Positions 45,936 through 54,584 of a stretch of 64,000 nucleotides of DNA are shown one piece after another. Both the position numbers and the translations under genes were made by a program. The notes beneath the pieces were generated by a model that saw nothing but the letters and a program-made list of their open reading frames with translations, searched no databases and was not told the origin of the DNA. This stretch comes from Desulfoscipio geothermicus (lineage in GTDB: Bacteria; Bacillota; Desulfotomaculia; Desulfotomaculales; Desulfallaceae): positions 65,285 through 129,284 of the forward strand of contig JAENZP010000009.1 of assembly GCA_016841205.1 (NCBI GenBank). Reading direction: 5' to 3'. How positions within the stretch are numbered: the stretch's first letter is position 1; each line of letters begins with the position of its first letter.

Positions 45936-46057
45936 AATAGTAGCATTGCTTTAACATTTAGGTGGCAGTAAATCTGCTATAAAGTTTGATATACTTATTT
46001 CCCCTGTAGCAATAAGTTAGAAAACCTTGTGGTTTATCAATGCCTGTGTCTAAAACG

Positions 46058-46369
46058 TTACTCTTGTTTGTTAGCTTGTTCCTCCGTTGTTTGGGACGCT
46101 TCGCTAGTTGCGGTGCAGTACGGTTCTATTTGCCATGCCGTGATATTTTGCTGTCTTGCTTGTTCAAGAATTGCCATGTATTGCCTCTCGTTGGCCTTGA
46201 TCTTGAGCACTGTATAATCAATAAGGTTTTTGTCGCTGATATAATTAAAATCATACTGCGCTTGTTGCCAATCCCGCCTAGCCGAATTAACAGCTTCCAG
46301 CAGCCCAAACGGCTCTTTTTTTAAGGGTGTTAACCAAGTTAAAAATTGATCCAGATATATTTTAAACAC
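46058..46369 (-). CDS. DUF2508 (YaaL-like) protein
   Basis: A 103-aa soluble helical protein with the DUF2508 pattern: EAVNSARRDWQQAQYDFNY, then NLIDYTVLKIKANERQYMAIL. Family members are small proteins of unknown function often found beside recR or bofA in Bacillus, but here it stands alone. The GTG start at 46369 lies behind GGAGGTGA; ATG 46384 would put the Shine-Dalgarno inside the gene. The C-terminal tail is rich in Glu, Thr and Gln. Confidence 0.78.
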   Translation of the reverse strand: MFKIYLDQFLTWLTPLKKEPFGLLEAVNSARRDWQQAQYDFNYISDKNLIDYTVLKIKANERQYMAILEQARQQNITAWQIEPYCTATSEASQTTEEQANKQE

Positions 46370-46384
46370 AAAGTCACCTCCCAA

Positions 46385-46651
46385 AAAATACCTATATAAA
46401 TAATTATTATGCCGGTCAATTCCTATTTAACACAGTTTGTCAAAAGGCTGGGGTTTGAACTTTCCCACCAGGAAGAATTCACACTGAACTACTTTGAATA
46501 AAGACCTGCTAAGCAGCACAGCCTAAATAAAGCTTTGAAATACCGTCAACGCCGCTGTATGGCATTGACGTACAGTGCAAGCTACACTGCAAGAAGGGGA
46601 AATTATCACTTTGTTGTTGATTTAGAATGAAACATGCCCGGAGGTGGGTAA
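46385..46651. other. Divergent intergenic region
   Basis: The region holds the upstream ends of the DUF2508 and lipoprotein genes. A 30-codon + strand ORF (46409-46501) has no ribosome binding site and is not called. A small hairpin (cagtg 46573-46577 with cactg 46585-46589) lies about 60 bp before the lipoprotein start. No clear promoter is seen. Confidence 0.4.
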
Positions 46652-48211
46652 ATGCGTGGGCTCAGGTTTAGAGGCTATGGGCAATCAAGGGCTTTATCAG
46701 TGGTTGTTTTTCTAATGATATTCACGCTTTTATTGGCCGGCTGTGGCAGCAAACCGCAGTACAAACCCGCTCAAGCGCCGGTTAAGATAGCCTTTGCGTT
46801 AGCTGATATGAACCGGGACGGCAATAAAACGATAAAAAAAGTAGTGGATGAGCAAAAAAGGCAAGTGAATGCAGATGTAACCTGGTTGGATGCCCAAAAC
46901 GACTCCGCTGAGCAACAAAAACAGCTGGACGGGTTGGCTAATAAAAAGGTCAAGGCAGTGGTACTGCAGCCTGTTGATACTAGTATGGCACAGAATTTGA
47001 TAGATAAATTGACCCGTTCCGGTATCAAGGTGGTGGCGCTGGAGAATCTACCGGTGAATACCCCGGTGGAAGGTTATATTGCCTCGGATCACGCTATGGT
47101 GGGGCGATTGCAGGCCCGTTTTGTGCTAGAGGCACTGAGGCGAACTGCTGAGGCCCGAAGTGGTGCTCAATTTACGCCGCCGCAAGCGGGTACTATTATT
47201 CGGTCGGGTGAGGAACAGAGCGAACCCTCCCAAGGTGCGCAATCGCCGGGCGGGTCGGACCAGGGGAATAACAGTGGGCAGCAGAGCAGTGCCGGGTCCG
47301 GTCAGGGAAATAGCAGTGGGCAAGGGTTGGTTACCGGGGCGGTGGATTACAGTGTGGTGGCCCAGCTGCCCCGGCAGCGCCCTCTAAACCTTGTCATACT
47401 GCAGGGGGACCCGCATGATCAGGTGGCCCTGGATATTACCGCCGCCAACCAGGCAGCATTGCAGGGGGAAAAGGACATCAACATTGTGCAAGTTTTTGAA
47501 CACCCTCATTGGGACCCGTCCAGCATTGCTGCCAACCTGGCTGAGGTCATCAGCCGGGACGGCCGAATCGATGTCGTACTGGCCAATGATAGCACCTTGG
47601 CTATGGCGGCGGTAGAGTTTTTAAAAACGGGTGGCTATGATAAAAGTGTTTTAACAGTGGGCGCCGGTGCCGATGAAAAAGCTTCACAAGCGCTAATCAG
47701 CGGCGAACATGACGCGGAGGTGGACGTGCAGCCCGAGATGTTGGGGCGGTTTGCTCTGGAAGCGGCGGTGGGTCTAGCCAGAACCGGTTACTGGCAATAC
47801 GGTGAAAAGGTGAACAATGGGGATTATAGCGTGCCTGCCCGGATAGTGCCGGTGCGCCTGATTACCGCAAAAAATGCTTATTTGCTGGAAGAACGTTGGA
47901 AAGCGTTAAAGAAAGCCCAGGGGAAAGAGTCCAGTCAGCAGCAGTCGCAGTCACAGGGCGGACAGCAAGGTAGCAAGCAGGATAGTGGGCAGGGCCAGGG
48001 CGACCAAAGCCAGCAGGGACAGCAGAATAAGAGCAGTCAGCAGGGCGGGCAAAGCCAGCAGGGTAAAACAATGCTGCGTATTACCACCCAGGATGGTAAA
48101 ACGATGGAAGTGCAGATAGACGGTCAGGTTAAAAAAATAGAATCATCAGGTCAGCAAGGTGGACAACAAGGCAGCCAGCAAGGCGGCGGGCAGGGCCAGG
48201 GGGGCAGTTAG
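46652..48211 (+). CDS. Substrate-binding-type lipoprotein with Gln/Ser/Gly-rich segments
   Basis: A 519-aa lipoprotein: signal peptide with lipobox LLAGC (Cys34) and a type-1 periplasmic-binding fold like ribose-type sugar-binding proteins (KIAFALADMNRDGNKTI, VKAVVLQPVDTSMAQNLI, GRIDVVLANDSTLAMAAV). Two low-complexity inserts stand out: a Ser/Gly/Gln stretch at about 180-225 splitting the fold, and a long Gln/Gly/Ser tail at about 428-519 interrupted by a short structured piece (MLRITTQDGKTMEVQIDGQ). ATG 46652 follows GGAGGTGGG. No permease or ATPase gene is adjacent, so transport is doubtful; it may be a sensor or surface protein. Confidence 0.8.
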   Translation: MRGLRFRGYGQSRALSVVVFLMIFTLLLAGCGSKPQYKPAQAPVKIAFALADMNRDGNKTIKKVVDEQKRQVNADVTWLDAQNDSAEQQKQLDGLANKKVKAVVLQPVDTSMAQNLIDKLTRSGIKVVALENLPVNTPVEGYIASDHAMVGRLQARFVLEALRRTAEARSGAQFTPPQAGTIIRSGEEQSEPSQGAQSPGGSDQGNNSGQQSSAGSGQGNSSGQGLVTGAVDYSVVAQLPRQRPLNLVILQGDPHDQVALDITAANQAALQGEKDINIVQVFEHPHWDPSSIAANLAEVISRDGRIDVVLANDSTLAMAAVEFLKTGGYDKSVLTVGAGADEKASQALISGEHDAEVDVQPEMLGRFALEAAVGLARTGYWQYGEKVNNGDYSVPARIVPVRLITAKNAYLLEERWKALKKAQGKESSQQQSQSQGGQQGSKQDSGQGQGDQSQQGQQNKSSQQGGQSQQGKTMLRITTQDGKTMEVQIDGQVKKIESSGQQGGQQGSQQGGGQGQGGS

Positions 48212-48236
48212 TAAATCATTGACGCATAAACGAGCG

Positions 48237-48280
48237 GTGAGCGAGTTGCTTTGAAAAGTAGGCGGCTCGCTCACTTTTTT
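48237..48280 (+). terminator. Terminator after the lipoprotein gene
   Basis: Arms gtgagcgag (48237-48245) and ctcgctcac (48266-48274) around a 20-nt loop, then T6. Confidence 0.85.
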
Positions 48281-48400
48281 GTGGTTTTGGGGTGGGGGTG
48301 TTGTTAATTCGTACTATAATAAAACTTGTCTTACTCGAGTTTGACAGTTTACCGTTATTTTTATATAAACTAAATAAAGGTGTAGATTAGGAGAAGTGAG

Positions 48401-48639
48401 TTGATAAAAAACTATGCAGCAGAGTTTTATTCCGGAGCATGGGGAAAACAGCCGGTTTAGCTCATATGTGGCAAAAACTGATTGCTATGGCAAAGGTATC
48501 TACAAACAAATAAATAGCCGATTATTGTGATGAATAGGAACATTTGGAAGATAAAGAAGGTAAAATTCCGGATGCAATATCCACTAAAATATTATTTGTA
48601 TTACGACCATGCGTTGTAAACATTCAGGATATGGCTTAA
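48401..48639 (+). pseudogene. Decayed ORF of unknown family
   Basis: From TTG 48401 (behind GGAGAAGTGAG) a coherent protein-like reading, NYAAEFYSGAWGK, passes by one frameshift into AGLAHMWQKLIAMAK, and after in-frame stops continues as KEGKIPDAISTKILFVLRP to the stop at 48637. The pieces read as one broken gene. I cannot name the family. Confidence 0.45.
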
Positions 48640-48666
48640 CGTCTTAACTATATAGGAGGTATTATC

Positions 48667-49314
48667 ATGTACAAAGAAATTTGTTTTAAAACAGATGAAG
48701 TATTTAAAAAAGACGATATATTGTCACATTGGATAATTGACTTAGCTTTAATTAGAAATGATTTATTATATTCAAATGAATATGCTTTTAATCATTTCGA
48801 AAGAGAGATTGAATTGGAAAATGGTAGATTTATACAGTATTTTAGAATTATTGTATCACATTATATAGAAGCAATGAAGTTTTTAGATAAATATAAAAGT
48901 GGACCTGAAATTATTAGCTTTATAGAAAAATTAGATGCTAGAAATAAAGAGAAATATTTAAGTATTCTTAATAATGTAACCCCTTATGATAGTTCTTTTG
49001 TCAAAAATAAATGCGTACCTGTTATAAACGCAACAATGCACTATGCAGATAATAGAGATAACTTAGTTAGATATCTTGCATGTTACCAAGAGGGTAAAAT
49101 AATTATTAAGGGGAACAAAGCAAGATATGTTGATTTGGAATTTGCGGATGATTGTGCTACCTGTTTGAGTTTTGCACATATTGAGCCTGAAAAGGTAGAG
49201 ATCTTTTGTAAAGAAATAAGTGAAAAATTACTAGAGTTAATGTCTTTTATTGAAGAAATTATCCCTATTTATTTGTCTCAAAATATGGACAATGCTATAA
49301 AGGACGTCGATTAG
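48667..49314 (+). CDS. AT-rich hypothetical protein, 215 aa
   Basis: I do not recognise this protein. It is soluble and helical, rich in Glu, Ile, Lys and Asn (NHFEREIELENGRFIQYF near residue 43, EKLLELMSFIEEIIPIYLS near the end). Codon use is strongly A/T-biased compared with the flanking genes, a sign of transfer. ATG 48667 has a strong AGGAGG. It follows a decayed ORF and precedes the hydrolase gene by 11 bp. It could be part of a small accessory insertion; no toxin or defence motif is clear. Confidence 0.65.
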   Translation: MYKEICFKTDEVFKKDDILSHWIIDLALIRNDLLYSNEYAFNHFEREIELENGRFIQYFRIIVSHYIEAMKFLDKYKSGPEIISFIEKLDARNKEKYLSILNNVTPYDSSFVKNKCVPVINATMHYADNRDNLVRYLACYQEGKIIIKGNKARYVDLEFADDCATCLSFAHIEPEKVEIFCKEISEKLLELMSFIEEIIPIYLSQNMDNAIKDVD

Positions 49315-49325
49315 CAGGATGTGAC

Positions 49326-50102
49326 ATGATGGCGGGAACAATAGTGATGATTCACGGGATGATGACCGGTGCCTGGTGCTGGGATAAATATAAGGAGTTT
49401 TTTGAAACTAGGGGTTACCGGTGCATTGTTCCCGTGCTGCGTTACCACGATATGGATCCACCCGGTAAGCCTGATTCACGCTTGGGGGCCACCAGTTTAT
49501 TGGATTACGTCCGGGATTTGGAAAGAGAGATAGGGCAAATGGCTGAGCCGCCTGTGCTGCTGGGACATTCGATGGGCGGGCTGTTGGCGCAAATTTTAGG
49601 CAGTCAGGGTCTGGCTCGGGCGCTGGTATTACTTGCCCCGGCGGCCCCCGCCGGTATATTGCCTGTTAGTAATTCTGTTGTAAAAAGCTTTTTTGTTATG
49701 CTGTCTCAAATGAAATGTTGGCGAGGATCCTTTCGCATATCTTTCCAGGCAGCTGTGTACGCCATGCTGCACCGGCTGCCTGCTAGTGAGCAGAAAGATG
49801 TTTACAGCCGGATGGTGTATGAATCAGGCCGGGCGGCTTTAGAAATGGCCTTCTGGTTCATGGATCCCTGCCGTGCTTCTCGGGTTGACGTTCAAAAGAT
49901 TAAGTGTCCGGTACTGGTTATTGCCGGTAAAGATGATAAAATAATTCCTGCATCAGTGATTAAAAAAGTAGCCTGTAAGTATAAACAGGTGGTTACTTAC
50001 GAGGAATTTGACCATACCCACTGGATAATAGGCGAACCAGGTTGGGAAATTATTGCCGGGTATGTTGATAAGTGGCTTGGTGGCCAAACTTGGGCTGAAT
50101 AA
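49326..50102 (+). CDS. Alpha/beta-hydrolase fold protein
   Basis: A 258-aa serine hydrolase or lipase-like enzyme. The oxyanion region VMIHGMMTGAWCWDKY, nucleophile elbow GHSMGG, acid in VIAGKDDKIIP and catalytic His in EFDHTHWIIGE form a full triad. The substrate is unknown. ATG 49326 (or 49329) lies behind AGGATGTGA. A perfect hairpin separates it from the convergent GH18 gene. Confidence 0.9.
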   Translation: MMAGTIVMIHGMMTGAWCWDKYKEFFETRGYRCIVPVLRYHDMDPPGKPDSRLGATSLLDYVRDLEREIGQMAEPPVLLGHSMGGLLAQILGSQGLARALVLLAPAAPAGILPVSNSVVKSFFVMLSQMKCWRGSFRISFQAAVYAMLHRLPASEQKDVYSRMVYESGRAALEMAFWFMDPCRASRVDVQKIKCPVLVIAGKDDKIIPASVIKKVACKYKQVVTYEEFDHTHWIIGEPGWEIIAGYVDKWLGGQTWAE

Positions 50103-50107
50103 TTACA

Positions 50108-50142
50108 AAGCCCTTATTCCCCTTTTGGAGGAATAAGGGCTT
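50108..50142. terminator. Hairpin between convergent hydrolase and GH18 genes
   Basis: Perfect 13-bp arms (50108-50120, 50130-50142) around a 9-nt loop. The T-tract is poor on both sides, but its place suggests bidirectional termination. Confidence 0.7.
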
Positions 50143-50191
50143 GAGGGGGAACTCTATGAGTAAAGCCCGCTAGGGCGAAATTTTTCCCCTT

Positions 50192-51505
50192 TTATTTTAC
50201 AAATTTACTCGCAATGACCCGCCAATAATCAGGGTCTTCCATACCCAGGCGCCACAGGGCAATGCCTTTTAGGTTATACTTATTTACCGCGTCCAGCTTA
50301 AAGGCCAGACTGCTGGAGTTTTCAAAATAAACGCTGTGCCAGTAGCCGTTCTGGTCGGTATAGCTATAGTAGGGAGCTTGACTGCCGCTATCCCACTGCA
50401 CGCTTTTATTATATTTTTTAGCGGTTTCCATAGCCATTTGATAAGAAAGATAACGGGAGTTGCCTATGCCGTAATTCCAATCAAAGCCATAGCCTGCAAT
50501 ACCCAGGAGTATCTTTTCCGGCGGCAGCTTAGCCAGTGTATACTTGATTACTTGTTCAAGGTAGGCCGGGGAGGCTATAGGACCGGCCTGGCTGCCCGAG
50601 GAGTGTTCGTCATATGCCATTACGGCTATCATATCGGCATACCGACCTACTTTGGTAAAATCAAAGTTGTCACCCCAGCCGCCGGTGGCTTGGTCAGTGG
50701 TTTTGGCGGGGACACAGGCAATTATTTCGTAACCCGCAGGTTTTAACTGGGCGGAGAGCTCGGCTAAAAATTGGATATACAGCTGCCGGTCCCATGCATG
50801 CATATCTTCAATATCTATACACACACCGTCAAAACCATTTTCTTTCAGCAGATTGAATATATTCATCACCAGTGTCCAGCGGGTATTCGGGTCAGCCAGC
50901 ATTGTATGCAGCACATTTCGACCCACGGATGTTTGACCGTAAAGCAAATTATGTATAAGGGCATAATTTTTAATATTGTTTTCTTTGGCCAGCTTGAGCA
51001 CTTGCTTGATTTCCTGTGCTGTATCGCTGCCGTATTGTTCCAGTTTACCCGGGTTATTTCTATCCAGCCTGTACCAGAAAGGGGATATGGAGGTTATAAT
51101 GTCCTTCTGCTTTTCCAGGGTAGCGTAAGAAGCTGGTATTGAGTACTCATTGCCAACGTAAAAACCAAGCACTTCCTTTGGAGACTTGGAGGATGGGGCG
51201 TAACCCAGCAATTTGTTAATTATTTGATTAGTTTGCGGGCCTACAATGCCGTCTACTTTTAATTGATAATCGGCTTGTAGTTTTATTATTGAGTTAGTGG
51301 TGATGGGACCAAAATAACCGGTGGGATTGGTTTGAAAGTAACCTAGGGTCTGCAGCTGCTGCTGCAAGGTAAGTACATTAGTGCTTCGGTCTCCTTGTTT
51401 TAGCGGCAGCGGAGCTGCCTGGGATGAGGGTATGCTAATTATTAAAAAAGAAAACAGCAAAGCGGTAAGGGCCAGAGAAAGAAGCTTTTTCCATGATGTT
51501 ATCAT
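50192..51505 (-). CDS. Secreted GH18-family glycosidase with peptidoglycan-binding domain (YaaH/SleL-like)
   Basis: A 437-aa exported protein: signal peptide (about 1-31), a PG_binding_1 domain (LKQGDRSTNVLTLQQQLQ, then LKVDGIVGPQTNQ) and a GH18 domain with FDGVCIDIEDM, where the second acidic residue is the catalytic Glu. Related enzymes cleave N-acetylglucosamine linkages in spore cortex or cell wall. The start at 51505 is set by TAAGGAGG directly upstream. A spore or wall role is inferred from family. Confidence 0.9.
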   Translation of the reverse strand: MITSWKKLLSLALTALLFSFLIISIPSSQAAPLPLKQGDRSTNVLTLQQQLQTLGYFQTNPTGYFGPITTNSIIKLQADYQLKVDGIVGPQTNQIINKLLGYAPSSKSPKEVLGFYVGNEYSIPASYATLEKQKDIITSISPFWYRLDRNNPGKLEQYGSDTAQEIKQVLKLAKENNIKNYALIHNLLYGQTSVGRNVLHTMLADPNTRWTLVMNIFNLLKENGFDGVCIDIEDMHAWDRQLYIQFLAELSAQLKPAGYEIIACVPAKTTDQATGGWGDNFDFTKVGRYADMIAVMAYDEHSSGSQAGPIASPAYLEQVIKYTLAKLPPEKILLGIAGYGFDWNYGIGNSRYLSYQMAMETAKKYNKSVQWDSGSQAPYYSYTDQNGYWHSVYFENSSSLAFKLDAVNKYNLKGIALWRLGMEDPDYWRVIASKFVK

Positions 51506-51706
51506 AATGGCCTCCTTACAAATATTTTTTTTCACATATAAATTATAGAATAAATGGACAAGCAAAGCATTGATCAAATATATGCTCCGTTGACAGAAGT
51601 TTCAAAGTATTAATAAGTCTGGTATTAAGGAATAGAAAGGCCAGAGCATAAATTAGCCGGGCATTTACCACAATATAATTATTACATTAAGATGGAGGTT
51701 TATCTA

Positions 51707-51904
51707 ATGGCAGAAAGACCATATCACCTGGATTTTAAACATGATGAGCCCGAGCTGCAGCAGGATTTGCACCGGCCGGTGGGGGCACCACGGGCCAGGG
51801 AGATTAAGTCCCAGGAGGCCCAGTTGAACAGTGGGCACCGGCACGGCACGAATAAGGGTGTAAAAATGGGTATGTCCGAGAAAACCGGGCTAAAAAATGA
51901 ATAA
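51707..51904 (+). CDS. Small hydrophilic protein of unknown function
   Basis: A 65-aa charged protein (MAERPYHLDFKHDEPELQQD at the start, EKTGLKNE at the end) with no membrane helix. ATG 51707 lies 8 nt behind GGAGG and the gene ends 2 nt before a strong terminator, so it is probably expressed alone. Not recognised; it does not match the SASP signature. Confidence 0.6.
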   Translation: MAERPYHLDFKHDEPELQQDLHRPVGAPRAREIKSQEAQLNSGHRHGTNKGVKMGMSEKTGLKNE

Positions 51905-51906
51905 GT

Positions 51907-51936
51907 AAAAAAAGCCCCACCCGGGGGCTTTTTTTT
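51907..51936 (+). terminator. Terminator of the small 51707 gene
   Basis: GCCCC (51914-51918) pairs with GGGGC (51924-51928), flanked by an A-run on the left and T8 on the right. Confidence 0.9.
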
Positions 51937-52023
51937 GAGTTTCATGCCCCGGTGTGGATTATAATGTAAGCAGCGAAGTCAAGGAAATATGGGTGTGTAA
52001 ATGTATGAGGGTTAGGAGAATGT

Positions 52024-52782
52024 ATGATGAGTAGTGATGAACTGCGGCAATTATTAATAAATGTAAATGAGGGCCGTCTGGATGTTGATGCGGCCTTGGA
52101 TAAGTTGAAGACTTTGCCTTATGAAGACATAGGTTTTGCCAAACTTGACCATCACCGGGCGCTACGCAAGGGTTTCCCGGAGGTGGTCTTGTGTCAGGGT
52201 AAAACTACTGAGCAAATTGTGGAAATAATGAAGAAACTAGGTCAAAGTAATAATACTGTCCTGGCCACACGGGCCGGGCGGGAGGTCTTTGCTGCGGTGC
52301 GTGCTGAATTAAACGATGCGGTTTATTCGGAGCTGGCCCGCACCATTGTGGTCCAGCGCGGGCGGCAACCGGTGCCCGGAGGCAATGTGCTGGTGGTGAC
52401 GGCCGGCACTGCGGATCTTCCGGTGGCGGAAGAAGCGGCCATTACCGCCGAGGTAATGGGCAATCAGGTGCGCAGGTGTTATGACGTGGGTGTGGCGGGC
52501 ATCCACCGTTTGTTTGATAAGCTGGATATGTTTAAATGGGCGCAGGTAGTCATTGTGGTGGCGGGCATGGATGGCGCCCTGGCCAGCGTGGTGGGCGGGC
52601 TGGTGGAACAGCCGGTGATTGCAGTACCCACCAGTATGGGTTACGGGGCTAGTTTCCAGGGTCTGTCGGCACTGCTCAGCATGCTGAACAGCTGTGCTCC
52701 TGGTGTTGGCGTCGTGAATATCGACAATGGTTTTGGAGCCGCCACACTGGCTAACGCGATTACCCGTCTTTTCTATCATTAA
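52024..52782 (+). CDS. larB: Nickel-pincer cofactor biosynthesis protein LarB
   Basis: LarB carboxylates nicotinic acid adenine dinucleotide in nickel-pincer nucleotide synthesis. The 252-aa protein has the LarB N-terminal domain (DDLRQLL-like helix, FAKLDHHRALRKGFPEVVLCQ, given in part) and a PurE-like domain with VVTAGTADLPVAEEA, VVVAGMDGALASVVGGL and AVPTSMGYGAS. larC and larE are not beside it. Its end overlaps the convergent MscS gene by 23 bp. Confidence 0.95.
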   Translation: MMSSDELRQLLINVNEGRLDVDAALDKLKTLPYEDIGFAKLDHHRALRKGFPEVVLCQGKTTEQIVEIMKKLGQSNNTVLATRAGREVFAAVRAELNDAVYSELARTIVVQRGRQPVPGGNVLVVTAGTADLPVAEEAAITAEVMGNQVRRCYDVGVAGIHRLFDKLDMFKWAQVVIVVAGMDGALASVVGGLVEQPVIAVPTSMGYGASFQGLSALLSMLNSCAPGVGVVNIDNGFGAATLANAITRLFYH

Positions 52783-53878
52783 TTTCCATTTCCCATTGCA
52801 TATTCTTCAGCAGGGCCGTATCCACACTGCGCAGGTGAATATCGCGCTGTGGGAAGGGTATCTCCACGCCATGCTCCTGCAATAGGTCGTTAATGCGGTA
52901 GTTCAGGTCACTTTTTATCTGAATGCGCAACACAGGATCGGGTATCCAGAATTGTAATCTAAAATCCAGCGAGGATTCCCCGAAATTGAGAAAGTCCACC
53001 TGTGGTGGTGGGTCGTCCAGCACTTTTTCGTGCTCGTGGGCTGCCTGCAGCAGCAGTTTTTCCAATAGCCGCACGTTTGAGCCGTATGCCACGCCAATGT
53101 AGATTATTTCCCTTATTGTAGGGTCACCGTAAGACCAGTTGATGATTTGATTCTCGATAAACTGGCTGTTGGGTATGATGATGTGCTCGTTACTTGCGGT
53201 ACATACTACTGTGGAGCGGATATTAATATGCTGTACGTCGCAGGGGATGTCGTTGATTTTTATTTTATCTCCTACTTTTATAGGGCGTTCAAAAAGTAAG
53301 ATCAGGCCGGATATAAAGTTGGAGATAATATTTTGCGTACCGAAGCCTATGCCAATACCTGCTACTCCGGCGAAAACAGTGAGGACGCTCAGGTCAAAGC
53401 CAATCAGGGGTAAAGACACCAAGACAGCAATAACGATAATGGTGTAGTGCAGTAGCCGGTTAAAGGTATACTGCATCCCCTGGTCCATTTCATGCCGGTT
53501 GTATACCCGCTGCAAAAAGAGGCGGGAAAAAAAATTGGAGAACTTGATGCTCAAGCTAATGATGATGGCAGGTATGATAAAGGTCAGCGTGGTAACCGGC
53601 GTATTGCCAATTTTAAACCAGGTTTCCCCCAGCCAAAAGGTATCTTTGAAGTATACAATGGCGTATAAAACTATGGCATAAAAAGTACCCCAGTTAATCA
53701 GGGACTGTTTGAAAGGGGCCAGATCATTTTTATCCATTCTGTCTGCAAGCGAAGTGTTAAATTTCTTAAGTATCCAAGAACGCAGCAGGAAAAATAGCGG
53801 AATAAATATTAGAAAGTTTACTTCATTATGGTACCGGTAATGCTGCCAAAGCTCGTACCATTCTCGTATGCCTTCCAT
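52760..53878 (-). CDS. MscS-family mechanosensitive channel
   Basis: A 372-aa membrane protein: four to five helices, then the MscS pore helix and beta domain with LTVFAGVAGIGIGFGTQN and NFISGLILLFERPIKVGDKI (family signature), and a C-terminal alpha/beta domain. It would relieve turgor under hypo-osmotic shock. ATG 53878 follows GGAGGGG on the - strand. Confidence 0.95.
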   Translation of the reverse strand: MEGIREWYELWQHYRYHNEVNFLIFIPLFFLLRSWILKKFNTSLADRMDKNDLAPFKQSLINWGTFYAIVLYAIVYFKDTFWLGETWFKIGNTPVTTLTFIIPAIIISLSIKFSNFFSRLFLQRVYNRHEMDQGMQYTFNRLLHYTIIVIAVLVSLPLIGFDLSVLTVFAGVAGIGIGFGTQNIISNFISGLILLFERPIKVGDKIKINDIPCDVQHINIRSTVVCTASNEHIIIPNSQFIENQIINWSYGDPTIREIIYIGVAYGSNVRLLEKLLLQAAHEHEKVLDDPPPQVDFLNFGESSLDFRLQFWIPDPVLRIQIKSDLNYRINDLLQEHGVEIPFPQRDIHLRSVDTALLKNMQWEMEINDRKDG

Positions 53879-54032
53879 GCCAGCCCCTCCATAAATATTA
53901 TTTATTGCTTCATTTCCTCAATATATAATAACATATTTTTTAAACTCATACGCAAATAGCTACCCGGTCATAATAAGCTTAAAGTTCAAATATAAGCGAT
54001 GTTACATTTTTTAACGAAAGGAATGGTGGATA

Positions 54033-54569
54033 ATGCCGGGTAAGCCTGAAGACAAAGATAAAGCACTGCAGCACAAAGTCCAACAATTACTTGATCAAGA
54101 TAAAGATTTGCAGGGTTATGCTTTAAAAGCCCATGTAATCGATGGTGAGGTGCAGGTGAGCGGTGTGGTGGACGCGCTGGCAGAGCAAAACAGGCTCAGG
54201 GAAACGCTTACTAAGATGCCCGGGGTTAAAAGAGTGGAACTGGGACTGGCGGTAAGCACGGATGGGGCCATTGACGATAACGCGGTGACCGCGGAGGTCA
54301 TGGAGGAACTGCAAGCTAATCCCAAGGTGAATCTGCGCCATGTGGGGGCCAAGTCGGTTGACGGAACGGTTTTCCTGATGGGCCGGGTAGCTACGCCGGA
54401 GGAAGAGCAAGAAGCTATAGCCAGCGCGTCCAAGGCCCGGGGAGTAACCAGGGTGGTCAGCCAGCTGAAAAATAGGCCCGGTGACGGTTATGACGAAGAA
54501 AGCATTGAGGAAATTTTTCATCACCAGGTAAACAATGATAAGGAAGATGATGTGCTGAGAATTTTTTAA
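54033..54569 (+). CDS. Protein with two BON-like domains
   Basis: A 178-aa protein with no signal peptide and two BON-type repeats: VQQLLDQDKDLQGYALKAHV to GVKRVELGLAV, and VMEELQANPKVNLRHVGAKSV to GVTRVVSQLKN (each quoted at its ends). The tail is acidic. BON domains often bind membranes or ligands, and the role here is unknown. It is 15 bp upstream of adhE and could be co-transcribed. ATG 54033 has only a moderate GAAAGGAATGG site. Confidence 0.8.
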   Translation: MPGKPEDKDKALQHKVQQLLDQDKDLQGYALKAHVIDGEVQVSGVVDALAEQNRLRETLTKMPGVKRVELGLAVSTDGAIDDNAVTAEVMEELQANPKVNLRHVGAKSVDGTVFLMGRVATPEEEQEAIASASKARGVTRVVSQLKNRPGDGYDEESIEEIFHHQVNNDKEDDVLRIF

Positions 54570-54584
54570 GGATGGGGGGATACA

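Noticed and set aside
46409-46501. 30-codon + strand ORF upstream of the lipoprotein gene
   Set aside because: No Shine-Dalgarno site and no recognised sequence; mentioned only in the gap description.
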